Part shown: positions 1 through 8,925 of the stretch, in pieces | Position numbering within the stretch: the first letter of the stretch is position 1 | Layout of the letters: every line of letters starts with the position of its first letter | Assembly (NCBI GenBank): GCA_947494975.1 | Contig: CANLXA010000002.1 | Location: 744,001 to 808,000 of the forward strand | Length of the DNA: 64,000 bases | Direction of reading: 5' to 3' | Source: an uncultured Roseicyclus sp. | Lineage (GTDB): Bacteria; Pseudomonadota; Alphaproteobacteria; Rhodobacterales; Rhodobacteraceae | Made by a program: the position numbers and the translations under genes | Notes under the pieces: model-generated | Told to the model about the DNA's origin: nothing | Databases searched by the model: none | What the model saw: the letters and a program-made list of their open reading frames with translations, nothing else

Positions 1-472
1 AGCAGGTGCTATAAACGGTGCCGAAATCCGCAATCCGATCTTCGCTGTCCTTGTTCGCGCCGAGGTTCAGACCGATGGGAATTTCGCGGGGCAGGCCATT
101 CAGACGTGCGGCAATGGCCTCAGCGCCGTCATTGTTGAACCCGAAGCGATTGATGGCGGCCTGGTCTTCGCCAAGACGAAACAGGCGTGGCTTTGGGTTG
201 CCGGGTTGCGGGAGCGGCGTGGCAGCGCCGACCTCGATAAAACCGAAGCCCGCACGTTGCAGCGGCCCCGCGGCCTCGGCGTTCTTGTCGAACCCCGCCG
301 CGAGACCGATGGGGTTGGGCAGCTTGATGCCCGCAACGGACGTGGCGAGACGCGGGGTGGTGAAGGGCCCCTGAAGCGGACCAAGGCCGAGCTTGAGCGC
401 CGTCAGCGCCATCCCATGGGCGCGCTCGGGATCGAAGGAGCGCAGAAGTCTCAGGCCGAGGGTTTCGAGCAC
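1..472 (-). CDS. pyrD: Dihydroorotate dehydrogenase (quinone), 5' part only
   Basis: Membrane-associated class 2 dihydroorotate dehydrogenase, the fourth step of pyrimidine synthesis, passing electrons to quinone. About 157 N-terminal residues are visible and the gene runs off the left edge. The translation has the class 2 start ([20 protein letters not shown]) followed by the FMN-barrel signatures [32 protein letters not shown] and [13 protein letters not shown] at 472 is the likely start, just after the stop of the upstream gene (474-476), with an AGGA about 10 bases before it. The two genes are almost certainly co-transcribed. The C-terminal catalytic and FMN-phosphate regions are outside the window. 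Confidence 0.93.
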   Translation of the reverse strand, partial: MLETLGLRLLRSFDPERAHGMALTALKLGLGPLQGPFTTPRLATSVAGIKLPNPIGLAAGFDKNAEAAGPLQRAGFGFIEVGAATPLPQPGNPKPRLFRLGEDQAAINRFGFNNDGAEAIAARLNGLPREIPIGLNLGANKDSEDRIADFGTVYSTC

Positions 473-473
473 C

Positions 474-809
474 TCAAAGATCCTCAGGGAAATCGTGGGC
501 GCCGTCCACCAATGGCAGCGGCGCGTGCCATACCACATCGGCCAGTCGCAAAGGGGCATAGAGGTGCGGGAATTTCGCACCGCCGCGCGAGACTTCCCAT
601 TTCAGGTCCGCGCCTAGCGCATCGGTGTCCACCGCTGCGAGGATCAGTCCGTCTTCACCGGCGAAATGCTTGGCCGCCGTTTCCAGCGCCTGATCGGCGG
701 TGGAGAAATGCACGTACCCATCGGCCACATCTATGGGCGCGCCCTGGCTCACGCCTTTGGCTTGCAACTCGGCCCATTCCTCGGCTCGCAGGATCTTGTA
801 AATACGCAT
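474..809 (-). CDS. DUF952 family protein
   Basis: A 111-residue soluble protein beginning [16 protein letters not shown] and carrying the DUF952 pattern: [11 protein letters not shown], then LYAPL and a C-terminal [10 protein letters not shown] stretch. The family is small and cytoplasmic, structurally related to ADP-ribosyltransferase-like folds, and has no proven reaction. The start at 809 was chosen because family members begin with this I/Y-K-I-x-x motif; the open frame continues upstream but would overlap the leader of the divergent nucleotidase gene. It lies directly upstream of pyrD with a 1-base gap, an arrangement I have the impression is common in this family of bacteria. Confidence 0.88.
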   Translation of the reverse strand: MRIYKILRAEEWAELQAKGVSQGAPIDVADGYVHFSTADQALETAAKHFAGEDGLILAAVDTDALGADLKWEVSRGGAKFPHLYAPLRLADVVWHAPLPLVDGAHDFPEDL

Positions 810-933
810 GGCGCCCGTTTCCCCCGCGTGCTCCGTGGCGTCAAGTGTCACCGGCGCGTCATCTAGCGGCTTTACTTGCCGGGGGCGTGCCGCCAATCTG
901 ATATCTGTCCAACGATAAAACCGGGAGAATTTC

Positions 934-2532
934 ATGCTTGCTCGTATTCTGGGGTCAACGGCGATGCTGGCGGGGCTGACCGTGGCCGCCCCCCTCGCTG
1001 CAGATACCACCCTGCATTTGCTGCATATCAACGACCTGCACAGCCGCATTCAGCCGATCAACCGCTTTGACAGCACATGCAACGCGGAAGACGATGCCGC
1101 GGGCGAATGCTTTGGTGGCGTGGCCCGGGTGGCCACCGCGATCAACACGCTGAGGGGCGAATTGGAGGCCGCGGGCGAGAACGTTCTGGTTCTGGATGCG
1201 GGCGATCAGTTCCAGGGCTCGCTCATGTACACGACCTATAAGGGCGATGTGGAAGCGGAGTTCATGGAGGCCATCGGCTTCGACGTCATGGCCGTCGGCA
1301 ACCACGAATTCGACGACGGGCCAGAGAATCTCGCACGTTTCGTCGACATGGTCAGCTTTCCGGTGATCTCGGGCAACCTCGACCTCAGCCAATCCAATGT
1401 GTTGTCCGAGGAAATGGTGCCCGATCACGTGGTGCTGGATGTGAACGGCGTGCAGGTGGGCATCATCTCGGCACTTGCCACGGATACGGCAGAGACCTCA
1501 TCACCCGGCCCCGCGATCATCTTCCAAGATGAGGTTGACGCGCTTCAGGCCGATGTCGATGCACTGACCGAGCAGGGAGTGAACATCATCATCGCGCTCA
1601 CCCATGTGGGCCTGCCAACGGATATCCGCATCGCGGAAGCCGTGACCGGGATCGACGTGATCGTGGGCGGCCATTCGCACACCTACCTGTCATCCTCTGA
1701 CCCTGACCGGGCAGGTGCATACCCGACGGTCATCACCAACCCGGATGGGGCCTTCGTACCGATTGTGCAGGCCTATGCCTACTCCAAGTATCTCGGGCAT
1801 CTTGAAGTGACCTTCGATGATGACGGCAACGTGGTCTATGCGGGCGGCGACACGATGGTGCTTGATGCGTCGGTCACGCCAGACGCGGACATCGCTGCGC
1901 GCGTCGCCGAACTGGCAGGCCCCATCGAAGAGGCGATGGCCGAGGTGATTGGCGAGGCGACCGACGTCATCGAAGGCTCACGCGAGGTTTGCCGAGCGAT
2001 GGAATGTGCCATGGGCAACCTTGTGGCTGACGCCATGCTGGAGCGGGTGGCCGATCAGGGTATCCAGGTGGCCATCCAGAACGGCGGCGGCCTGCGGGCC
2101 ACCATCGACGGGGGCGAGATCACGATGGGTGAGGTCTTCACCGTGCTGCCCTTCCAGAACACGCTGGCCACGTTCGAACTTACCGGTGCGGGCATCGTGG
2201 AGGCGCTGGAGAATGGTGTGAGCGCCGTCGAAGAGGGCGCCGGACGCTTCCCACAGGTTTCGGGCATGTCCTACACCTTCGATCTGAGCCAGGAGCCGGG
2301 AAGCCGGATTTCTGAGGTGATGGTGGGCGGCGAGCCGATCGATCCGGAAGCTGTCTATGGCGTTGTCTCCAACAACTACATGCGCGGGGGCGGCGACGGC
2401 TATTCCAGCTTCACGACGGCCGAAAACGCCTATGATTTCGGCCCGGGCCTGGAGCAGGTCGTGGCCGACTACATCGGCGAAAACAGCCCTTACACGCCGT
2501 ACACGGACGGTCGGATTTCTCAAGCCGAGTAA
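934..2532 (+). CDS. Secreted bifunctional metallophosphatase / 5'-nucleotidase (UshA family)
   Basis: A 532-residue periplasmic enzyme that should remove phosphate from extracellular nucleotides to salvage nucleosides and phosphate. Residues 1-23 form a signal peptide ending LAADTT. The calcineurin-like domain follows with HINDLHSR (31-38), the GDQFQGS and GNHEFD metal motifs, and GGHSHT. The C-terminal 5'-nucleotidase domain has the substrate-binding QNGGGLRA and NYMRGGGDGY motifs. The length matches UshA/NutA-type enzymes. It is transcribed away from pyrD and ends just before a strong terminator, so it looks monocistronic. The exact nucleotide preference cannot be read from sequence. Confidence 0.93.
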   Translation: MLARILGSTAMLAGLTVAAPLAADTTLHLLHINDLHSRIQPINRFDSTCNAEDDAAGECFGGVARVATAINTLRGELEAAGENVLVLDAGDQFQGSLMYTTYKGDVEAEFMEAIGFDVMAVGNHEFDDGPENLARFVDMVSFPVISGNLDLSQSNVLSEEMVPDHVVLDVNGVQVGIISALATDTAETSSPGPAIIFQDEVDALQADVDALTEQGVNIIIALTHVGLPTDIRIAEAVTGIDVIVGGHSHTYLSSSDPDRAGAYPTVITNPDGAFVPIVQAYAYSKYLGHLEVTFDDDGNVVYAGGDTMVLDASVTPDADIAARVAELAGPIEEAMAEVIGEATDVIEGSREVCRAMECAMGNLVADAMLERVADQGIQVAIQNGGGLRATIDGGEITMGEVFTVLPFQNTLATFELTGAGIVEALENGVSAVEEGAGRFPQVSGMSYTFDLSQEPGSRISEVMVGGEPIDPEAVYGVVSNNYMRGGGDGYSSFTTAENAYDFGPGLEQVVADYIGENSPYTPYTDGRISQAE

Positions 2533-2563
2533 TTCTCTAACAGCCTGAATTTTAGGCAAATTG

Positions 2564-2597
2564 GACCGGCCCGAGGCATCTTCGGGCCGGTCTTTTT
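2564..2597 (+). terminator. Rho-independent terminator of the 5'-nucleotidase gene
   Basis: A perfect 11-bp stem (2564-2574 with 2582-2592), a 7-base loop and a run of five T (2593-2597), placed 31 bases after the nucleotidase stop codon. Confidence 0.9.
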
Positions 2598-2711
2598 GTG
2601 GCATGCACCCTGTGCAAGGCGGCTTTTCGAAATGGGGGAGTTGCGGGTTTCGTTAGCGCTCACATATTGGGGGCACGAGAGACGAACACGCCAACCAAAA
2701 GGAGCTGTACC

Positions 2712-2879
2712 ATGGCCTCGATCCTCAGCACGATCCGCACTGCCGCCCAAAAGCGTGCAGCCTACAATCGCACCGTCGCCGAGATTTCCGCGATGCCGGT
2801 TGACCTGGCTGTCGAAGATTTGGGTATCTTCCCCGGCGATGCCCACCGCATCGCAATGCGCACCGTTTACGGGCGCTGA
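2712..2879 (+). CDS. DUF1127 mini-protein (55 aa)
   Basis: A 55-residue basic protein starting MASILSTIRTAAQKRAAYN. It has the DUF1127/YjiS-like pattern: an N-terminal amphipathic arginine/lysine-rich helix, the RAAYNRTVAEIS segment, an L-x-D-L-GI motif (AVEDLGIFPGD) and an aromatic basic C-terminus (TVYGR). The start has a clear AAGGAG site 6-10 bases upstream; longer upstream frames lack one. DUF1127 proteins are abundant in alphaproteobacteria, and some act in RNA turnover or nutrient stress, but no function can be assigned here. It is a single gene between two terminator-like hairpins. Confidence 0.85.
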   Translation: MASILSTIRTAAQKRAAYNRTVAEISAMPVDLAVEDLGIFPGDAHRIAMRTVYGR

Positions 2880-2940
2880 TCGGTCCGACCGAATGCGCCT
2901 GTGTAAGGGCGCCTGATCATGACCCACCCAAAAGACCCCA

Positions 2941-2966
2941 CGGCGCAGCTCTTCGATGCTGCGCCG
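2941..2966. terminator. Hairpin between convergent units (possible bidirectional terminator)
   Basis: A perfect 9-bp stem (2941-2949 with 2958-2966) and 8-base loop lie between the DUF1127 gene and the end of the TRAP operon. On the minus strand it is followed shortly by a GGTCTTTT stretch, so it could end the TRAP transcript. There is no T-run on the plus side. Confidence 0.45.
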
Positions 2967-3089
2967 CCAATCGGTCTTCCCGCCCCGCCCACGCACCGCG
3001 TCTATCGTCGAGCGTGGGCGTTGTTATGTCTTGCGGACCGCTTTCGATGAATATGCAGGGCCAAAGGCGATGCCCGGGGGGCGGCGCGA

Positions 3090-4535
3090 CTACCCCCCAT
3101 AAGCGACCGATGGCAGCCAGGTGACAAGCCAGGGGAACTCGAACACGATGAACAGCCCTGCGATCTGCAGAAGCACGAAGGGGATGACACCCTTGTAGAT
3201 GTCTTTGATCGTCACCCCAGGTGGACAGACGCCCTTGAGGTAGAACAGTGCGAAGCCCACCGGTGGCGTTAGGAACGAGGTCTGTAGCGTGACTGCCACC
3301 AGTATCGCGAACCATGTCACAACGGGATTGGCCACCTGACCAAATCCGGGAATGTCCCCTTCCAGCCCGAGCCCCTGAATGATCGGCAACATCAGCGGCA
3401 TGATGATGATGGTGATCTCGATCCAATCGAGCAGGAAGCCCAGAAGAAACACGATGAACAGAATGAAGAGGATGATCTTGTAGGGGTCGTCAAAGACCGA
3501 CAGGACCATGCCTTCGATGATCTCATCACCGCCATATCGGCGCAGTATCAGGGCGAAGAAGTTTGCTGCCAGAAAGATGCCGACGATGTAACCGGCCGTG
3601 TTCAGGGTCGATCGGCTGACTTCCTTGAGGACCTTGATGTTGAGCCTGCCATTGGCCGCGGCCAGCATGGTGGCCCCAAGCGCCCCGAGGCCCGACGCTT
3701 CTGTCGGTGTGGCAAAGCCCGCGAAGATGGAGCCAAGCACCAGCAGGATCAGGACCATGGGCGGGATCACGGCCAAAAGCACCTCCCGCACGACGGGCCA
3801 GCCAACATGCTCGGTCTTGGCCGGGGCTGGCATCGCGTCGGGGCGGATGATCCCGTAGAGGATGATGAACACGATGTAGAGCCCGCCCAGGATGAGGCCG
3901 GGGAAGAGCGCCCCCATGAACAGATCGCCAAGCGAAATGGCGAGCTGATCCGACATGATGACGAGCATGATCGAGGGCGGGATCAGGATGCCGAGCGTCC
4001 CGGCGGACGCGATGGTGCCTGTGGCAATGGGTTTGGAGTAGTCTTGCTTCATCATCGCGGGCAGGGCCATCACGCCCAGAAGCGTGACCGATGCACCGAT
4101 GACGCCGGTGGAAGCCGCAAGAATGATGCCGATGATCAGGACGGTGAGCGACAGGCCACCGCGCAAGCCGCCAAACAGCTTCTGCATCGAATGCATCATC
4201 CGCTGCGCTACGCCGGATTGATCCAGCATCAGACCCATGAAGATGAACATCGGCAAGGCAACAAGGACCGGGTTCTTGACGGTCGATCCGAAGATCCGCC
4301 CCGACAGCACGTTAAGGCGCTGATAGTTAATGCCGGTGCGGTCAAATTCGATGATGTCGCGAAAAAGACTCCGGTTTGGGTCGAGAAACAGCTCGGCGAT
4401 CAGAACGAAAACCAGACTGACCCCGACGAGAGCCATGGCCACCGGGATGCCGCGAAAGAGCATCCAGATAAAGGTGCCGAACATGGCCAGCACGGCCAGT
4501 TCGTTGAGGGTGAAGAATTGTCCGATAAAGCCCAT
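3090..4535 (-). CDS. dctM: TRAP transporter large permease subunit (DctM-like)
   Basis: A 481-residue inner membrane protein with about 12 hydrophobic helices, the ion-coupled transport subunit of a tripartite ATP-independent periplasmic transporter. Typical DctM landmarks are visible: the N-terminal FRGIPVAMALVG, LDQSGVAQRM, GVIGASVTLLGVMALPAM, the GTLGILIPPSIMLVI scoop-loop motif and the C-terminal TPPVGFALFYLKG. It is the last gene of the operon, six bases after dctQ. Together with DctQ and DctP it should import a carboxylate using a sodium or proton gradient. Confidence 0.95.
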   Translation of the reverse strand: MGFIGQFFTLNELAVLAMFGTFIWMLFRGIPVAMALVGVSLVFVLIAELFLDPNRSLFRDIIEFDRTGINYQRLNVLSGRIFGSTVKNPVLVALPMFIFMGLMLDQSGVAQRMMHSMQKLFGGLRGGLSLTVLIIGIILAASTGVIGASVTLLGVMALPAMMKQDYSKPIATGTIASAGTLGILIPPSIMLVIMSDQLAISLGDLFMGALFPGLILGGLYIVFIILYGIIRPDAMPAPAKTEHVGWPVVREVLLAVIPPMVLILLVLGSIFAGFATPTEASGLGALGATMLAAANGRLNIKVLKEVSRSTLNTAGYIVGIFLAANFFALILRRYGGDEIIEGMVLSVFDDPYKIILFILFIVFLLGFLLDWIEITIIIMPLMLPIIQGLGLEGDIPGFGQVANPVVTWFAILVAVTLQTSFLTPPVGFALFYLKGVCPPGVTIKDIYKGVIPFVLLQIAGLFIVFEFPWLVTWLPSVAYGG

Positions 4536-4541
4536 ATCTGA

Positions 4542-5348
4542 TCACCCCTGACCGGCGTTGGAGGAGCGATCCATCAGGCGAAGGGCCAGGACCAACACGA
4601 TGGCAAGGGCAAGGCCGACGACAGTTGTGTAGGTGAACGCGTAGTCGCCGATCGGTATCTCACCAAACGCGTCATGCCGCGTGATCTCGCGGCCTGACGT
4701 TCCGGCAGGCGAGATGATCCAGATGACGATCCAAAGCCCGTAGTAGAGCATCAGGTTCAGGGTGAAGAATGTGGCGGGGAAGGCCGCCCACAGGATGCGC
4801 CACCAACGAAATGGCGCGCGTTTGGATTGGATCCGTACAATGGCGGACCAGCAGGCTACGGCCACGAACAGGAAGGAGAGGTTCATGAAGATCTTCAGCA
4901 GCCAGAGATTATGCAGCCCATTGGGGCTGTCTGAGCCTTCGTTGGAGGCCACTGATTGCTGCGCGTATCCAAAGGTCACATCCCAGGCGAGCATGACGAA
5001 GGGAAGGAACAGCCAGCCAAGTGCGAATAGGTCCACGCGGGCGCGTTTTTCGGCTTGGAAATTGTCATAAAAGATATCGACGCGCACATGGCTGTCGGTG
5101 GTGACGGCATAGCCCACGCCGACCAAAACCGCTGCCCCGTAGAGCCACCATTGTAGGTCGTCGAGCCAGGCCTGGTTCTGCCCGAAATTCCGCATCAGAA
5201 CCTGCGCCGTGATCGCGATGACAAGGACGGGGAACAGCCAGGCCGCGATGTTCGAGACATGCACGACGAACCGGTCGCCCTTGTTGTGGTGTTCGCGTCC
5301 AACTTCGCCCGGGTCGGAAACCGCGGCCACCTCATCTTCGGTCTGCAT
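4542..5348 (-). CDS. dctQ: TRAP transporter small permease subunit (DctQ-like)
   Basis: A 268-residue membrane protein of the DctQ family. After a roughly 30-residue polar N-terminus come four main hydrophobic segments, with the family's N-x-x-x-WLDDLQWWLYGAAVLVGVGYA region and the conserved HVRVDIFYDNF after the second helix. It is larger than the usual 160-200 residues because of an extended loop before the last helix (about 200-235), as seen in DctQ proteins paired with TakP-type binding proteins. It is translated between dctP and dctM. Confidence 0.9.
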   Translation of the reverse strand: MQTEDEVAAVSDPGEVGREHHNKGDRFVVHVSNIAAWLFPVLVIAITAQVLMRNFGQNQAWLDDLQWWLYGAAVLVGVGYAVTTDSHVRVDIFYDNFQAEKRARVDLFALGWLFLPFVMLAWDVTFGYAQQSVASNEGSDSPNGLHNLWLLKIFMNLSFLFVAVACWSAIVRIQSKRAPFRWWRILWAAFPATFFTLNLMLYYGLWIVIWIISPAGTSGREITRHDAFGEIPIGDYAFTYTTVVGLALAIVLVLALRLMDRSSNAGQG

Positions 5349-5428
5349 CAGGGTCTGCCTCGTTCAGATAGGATTGCGGGGGCCGTGCCGATGCACCGCC
5401 CCCGTTGCTCATTGGTATGGGCGCAGGA

Positions 5429-6475
5429 TCAATTGCGCGGACGCGGCAGGTAGATGTTGTCCGACCACACCCGGTAGCCCTCGCGGAACTCCTGCAGATC
5501 GGCCCAGACTTCGGCAAAGAACTCGTCCTCTGCGGCCAATTCGGCGGCCACCTCGTTCCAGGCCGTCTCAAAAGCGTCCAGCATCTCGTCGGGCCATTGG
5601 CTGATGGTCACGCCATGTTCTTCGGTGTTCTGGATCATCGCCGCATAGTTGACCGCTTCCCCTTCTGCATAGTTCGACGTGATGTTGGCCATGCACGCCG
5701 TTTCGATCTGACGATGCGAAATCTCATCGAGATCGTTCCAGACATCGTTGTTGATCAGCAACTCGAACATCGTTGCGGGCTGGTGCCAGCCGGGGAAGTA
5801 GTTGTAGGACGCGATATTGTAGAACCCCAGACGCTGGTCGATCAGCGGCATTGAGAACTCGGTTGCGTCGATCGCGCCACGCTCAAGCGCGGGGAAGATG
5901 TCACCGGCGGCCAGCAGCGACGTGGAGACACCCAGGCGCTGCATCACTTCCGCGCCAAGTCCGAAGAAGCGCATGTTGAGGCCTTCGAGGTCTTCCAGCG
6001 ACGTAATCTCGGTCCTGAACCAGCCCGACGTTTCGGGCGCGATGATTCCACACGGGATGACATGCACGTCATAGTCGTTCTCGTCGTACATGCGCTGGAA
6101 CAACTCCAACCCATCGTCGTAGAACATCCACGCCAGGAACTCACCCGCTTCCGGGCCAAAGGGTACGGCGGCGAAGAGTGAGGCGGCCGTGATCTTGCCC
6201 TGCCAGTAGCCGGCAGTGGCGAAGGAGGCATCGACCGAACCATTGGACACCGCGTCAAGCGCTTCCAGCGTCGGCACAAGCTCACCGGGATCGAAATGTT
6301 CAAATTCAACGGTTGTAGAAATGCTATTGATCGTTTCCACGAAGTTCACGGCCGCGGTGCCCAAGATCGGCAGGTTGCGTGAGAACGACGATGTCATTTC
6401 CAGGGTGTCCTGGCCGTAGCTGGCGGTGGCCGCCAGCGTTCCGCACAGCGCGGTTGCAATCAGTTTCTTGTTCAT
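5429..6475 (-). CDS. dctP: TRAP transporter substrate-binding protein (DctP/TakP-like)
   Basis: A 348-residue periplasmic solute-binding protein with a signal peptide (MNKKLIATALCGTLAATASYG). DctP-family features include YWQGKITAASLFAAVPFG, the APETSGWFRT motif containing the conserved carboxylate-binding Arg region, and the LNMRFFGLGAEVMQRLG helix. The GKxxAxxLFxAVPFG and GWF patterns resemble the TakP branch that binds 2-oxo acids, so a 2-oxo- or hydroxy-carboxylate is the best guess. It is the first transporter gene, 72 bases after the LeuB-type dehydrogenase and 80 bases before dctQ, fitting high expression of the binding protein. Confidence 0.92.
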   Translation of the reverse strand: MNKKLIATALCGTLAATASYGQDTLEMTSSFSRNLPILGTAAVNFVETINSISTTVEFEHFDPGELVPTLEALDAVSNGSVDASFATAGYWQGKITAASLFAAVPFGPEAGEFLAWMFYDDGLELFQRMYDENDYDVHVIPCGIIAPETSGWFRTEITSLEDLEGLNMRFFGLGAEVMQRLGVSTSLLAAGDIFPALERGAIDATEFSMPLIDQRLGFYNIASYNYFPGWHQPATMFELLINNDVWNDLDEISHRQIETACMANITSNYAEGEAVNYAAMIQNTEEHGVTISQWPDEMLDAFETAWNEVAAELAAEDEFFAEVWADLQEFREGYRVWSDNIYLPRPRN

Positions 6476-6547
6476 TTTGTCTTCTCCCTTTGGTCTTTTC
6501 TTGTGGCACGGCCCGTTGGAGCCGATTTCGCCGGGTTGGTATTGCGG

Positions 6548-7666
6548 TCATGCGGCCTGAAACTCCTCCTCCAAGGCCCTCAGGATGGCATCGGTGATCT
6601 CGATCGTGGTGGCGGCGCGTGCGGTGCCGTCACGCATGAGGTCGCGGGTGCGGTGCCCGCGCGCCAAGGCTGTCTGTACGGCGCGCTCAACGGTCTCGGC
6701 CGCGCGATCCTCGCGAAACGCGTATCGCAATGCCATCGCAAGGCTCAGAATACAGGCAATCGGATTGGCCATGCCCTGACCAGCAATATCCGGGGCGGAG
6801 CCGTGGACCGGCTCAAACAAGCCGAACCATTTACCGTTGGCATCCCGTTTGCCGATGGAGGCCGAGGGCAACATGCCAAGCGATCCGGTCAGCATCGCGG
6901 CTTCGTCGCTCAGGATATCGCCAAACATGTTGTCGGTGACGATAACGTCGAATTGCTTGGGATCGCGCACCAGCTGCATGGCGCCGTTGTCGGCATACAT
7001 GTGGGTCAGCTCGATATCCGCGAACTCCTTGCGATGCAGCGCCTCAACCTCAGCCCGCCAGAGCGCGCCGGCCTCCATCACGTTGGCCTTCTCCATCGAG
7101 CAAACTTTGCCGCGGCGGTGACGCGCCAGCTCGAACGCAAAACGGGCGACGCGCTCGATCTCCTCGCTGGTATAGCGTTGTGTGTTGAGCCCCACCTTGC
7201 GACCGGTTTCGCTTTCGAAGATCCCGCGCGGTTCACCGAAATAGAGGCCGCTCGTCAACTCGCGCACGATGACGATATCAAGGCCCCGTACGATCTCAGG
7301 CTTAAGCGAGGATTGATCGACCAACGCGTCGAAACAGATGGCCGGGCGCACGTTCGCGTAGAGATCGAACTCGGCCCGCAGGCGTAACAAACCTTGTTCC
7401 GGGCGCAGGTCGAACGGGACTTCATCATAGGCAGGCCCGCCCACCGCACCGACCAGAATGGCATGGGCACGCCCGGCGCGGTCCATCGTGTCCTCGGTCA
7501 CGGGCACGCCATGGGCGTCGAGGGCGGCACCTCCAAGGTCGGCGATGTCATAGCTGATCGACAAGTCCATATGTGCATTGAGCCAGTCCAGCGTGCGCAA
7601 AGCCTGCGCCGTGACGTCCGGCCCGATCCCATCTCCGGGCAACACAAGAAGTTGGTGCAGTGGCAT
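6548..7666 (-). CDS. 3-isopropylmalate dehydrogenase-type oxidative decarboxylase (LeuB paralogue)
   Basis: A 372-residue member of the isocitrate/isopropylmalate dehydrogenase family, which oxidatively decarboxylates (2R,3S)-malate derivatives with NAD. Motifs present are [24 protein letters not shown], the metal-binding [20 protein letters not shown], and the NAD-binding [16 protein letters not shown] with the NPIACILS helix. The loop is of LeuB type, not the tartrate dehydrogenase type. The start at 7666 gives the normal [13 protein letters not shown] beginning; the frame is open for 19 more codons, and an ambiguous GGAGGGGG lies about 12 bases upstream. It sits at the head of the TRAP operon, not next to leuCD, so it may act on the imported substrate. 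Confidence 0.85.
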   Translation of the reverse strand: MPLHQLLVLPGDGIGPDVTAQALRTLDWLNAHMDLSISYDIADLGGAALDAHGVPVTEDTMDRAGRAHAILVGAVGGPAYDEVPFDLRPEQGLLRLRAEFDLYANVRPAICFDALVDQSSLKPEIVRGLDIVIVRELTSGLYFGEPRGIFESETGRKVGLNTQRYTSEEIERVARFAFELARHRRGKVCSMEKANVMEAGALWRAEVEALHRKEFADIELTHMYADNGAMQLVRDPKQFDVIVTDNMFGDILSDEAAMLTGSLGMLPSASIGKRDANGKWFGLFEPVHGSAPDIAGQGMANPIACILSLAMALRYAFREDRAAETVERAVQTALARGHRTRDLMRDGTARAATTIEITDAILRALEEEFQAA

Positions 7667-7744
7667 GGCCTGCTTGTCCCCCTCCGACCGCATCAGCGAC
7701 CGCTCCGTCCACACTATCCGCACAGGAATTCGTGCGGCGTGAGT

Positions 7745-7776
7745 CAGTTTTCCTGCTCTACTGTGCAGTTTTCCTG
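7745..7776. promoter_or_regulatory. Direct repeat CAGTTTTCCTG x2 upstream of the leuB-like/TRAP operon
   Basis: Two identical 11-base copies (7745-7755 and 7766-7776) start 21 bases apart, two helical turns, 80-110 bases upstream of the dehydrogenase start. Same-face repeats next to a LysR gene suggest an activator or repressor binding site. The 216-base intergenic stretch 7667-7882 contains no other clear signal. Confidence 0.45.
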
Positions 7777-7882
7777 ACGAATAGAAATCTGCCGCGAGGC
7801 TAAACCGCCGCTGGCGGGATCACTTTCGTCAGTAATTATTAGGAAATTTCACAATGTATACGGTGTCTTGAGCGTCACCACA

Positions 7883-8788
7883 TCAGTGGCCGTATGGTTG
7901 AGTTGAGAATTCCTGACGTATTAGTTTGAGCATCTGCTCCGAGTAGCCATGTCGCACATATCCGCGTGCCGTGAGGATTCCGATGTAGCGAAATGCGTGT
8001 TCTCCACGGATCGCGACGGCGCGGCATTCTGAGGTATCAGCCATATCGAGCCCGATCTGTGGCACGATCGCGATGCCCAATCCATCGGCCGCCAGACGGA
8101 GGGCTGTGAACGTCGTCTGGATCTCGTAGGAGATGTTCAAGTTTACCCCTTCGGCAGTCAGAAGATCATCGATCAGCTTTCGCGTCGCGCTGGCCTGGTC
8201 CAACAGGATAACCGGTTTGGCGGCGAGATCGGCGAAACTCACGGTTTCGGCCCCGTCATCGAGATTGCGAGGTATCAATGCAAAGAGGCGGTCCTTCACC
8301 AGCGGCTCGAACTCGAAATCGGTCAGGTTTGGCAATTCCGGCCCAATATAGAACTCCGCATCTTGATCCTGCAGCAATTGCAGCGCGGCTTGGGTCGAGA
8401 CTTCGGTGATCGTCACCGTGCTTTCGGGGAACCGGCGGCGGTAGGTCGTCAGGATGCCTCCCATCCGGGTGGAGGCCAGGGTAGGCGCAAATGCGACCGA
8501 AACGGTGCCGCGCCGCTTGGCCGACATCTCCGTCAGGGTTTCGAGGCAGGCCTGGATATCGGCCATCGATCCCTGCACCTGTTTGAACAGCATCCGCCCT
8601 TCGACGGTCAGGGCGATTTTCTTTTGAGCGCGCACGAACAGACGAATGCCCAACTGCGCCTCAAGATCCCGGATCTGCATCGAAATCGCCGAGGGAGACC
8701 GTTTCAGGATCTCACTGGCGCGCCGGAAACTTCCCTGATCGGCGGCACAGACAAAGGTTTGCAGGAGCTTTAGGTTCACACCATGCAT
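7883..8788 (-). CDS. LysR family transcriptional regulator
   Basis: A 301-residue LysR-type regulator. The N-terminal winged helix-turn-helix spans about residues 5-65 (LKLLQTFVCAADQGSFRRASEILKRSPSAISMQIRDLEAQLG), followed by the linker helix and a two-lobe effector domain with the LAADGLGIAIVPQ motif. It is read in the same direction as the TRAP operon and divergently from the DapA-family gene at 8926, so it may control either. The effector domain would sense a small metabolite, possibly the transported carboxylate. Confidence 0.92.
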   Translation of the reverse strand: MHGVNLKLLQTFVCAADQGSFRRASEILKRSPSAISMQIRDLEAQLGIRLFVRAQKKIALTVEGRMLFKQVQGSMADIQACLETLTEMSAKRRGTVSVAFAPTLASTRMGGILTTYRRRFPESTVTITEVSTQAALQLLQDQDAEFYIGPELPNLTDFEFEPLVKDRLFALIPRNLDDGAETVSFADLAAKPVILLDQASATRKLIDDLLTAEGVNLNISYEIQTTFTALRLAADGLGIAIVPQIGLDMADTSECRAVAIRGEHAFRYIGILTARGYVRHGYSEQMLKLIRQEFSTQPYGH

Positions 8789-8925
8789 CTCGGGCGCGCC
8801 TTGTCATTGGATCGGGCGTCGTCACGCTAGCGGCAATCATCGGGCGGTGGAAGAGCAGGGCATTGCGCATCGCCTCCAATCATTGTCAATTGTCGACGAA
8901 GATGGGCAATCGAGGAAAAGCGCCG

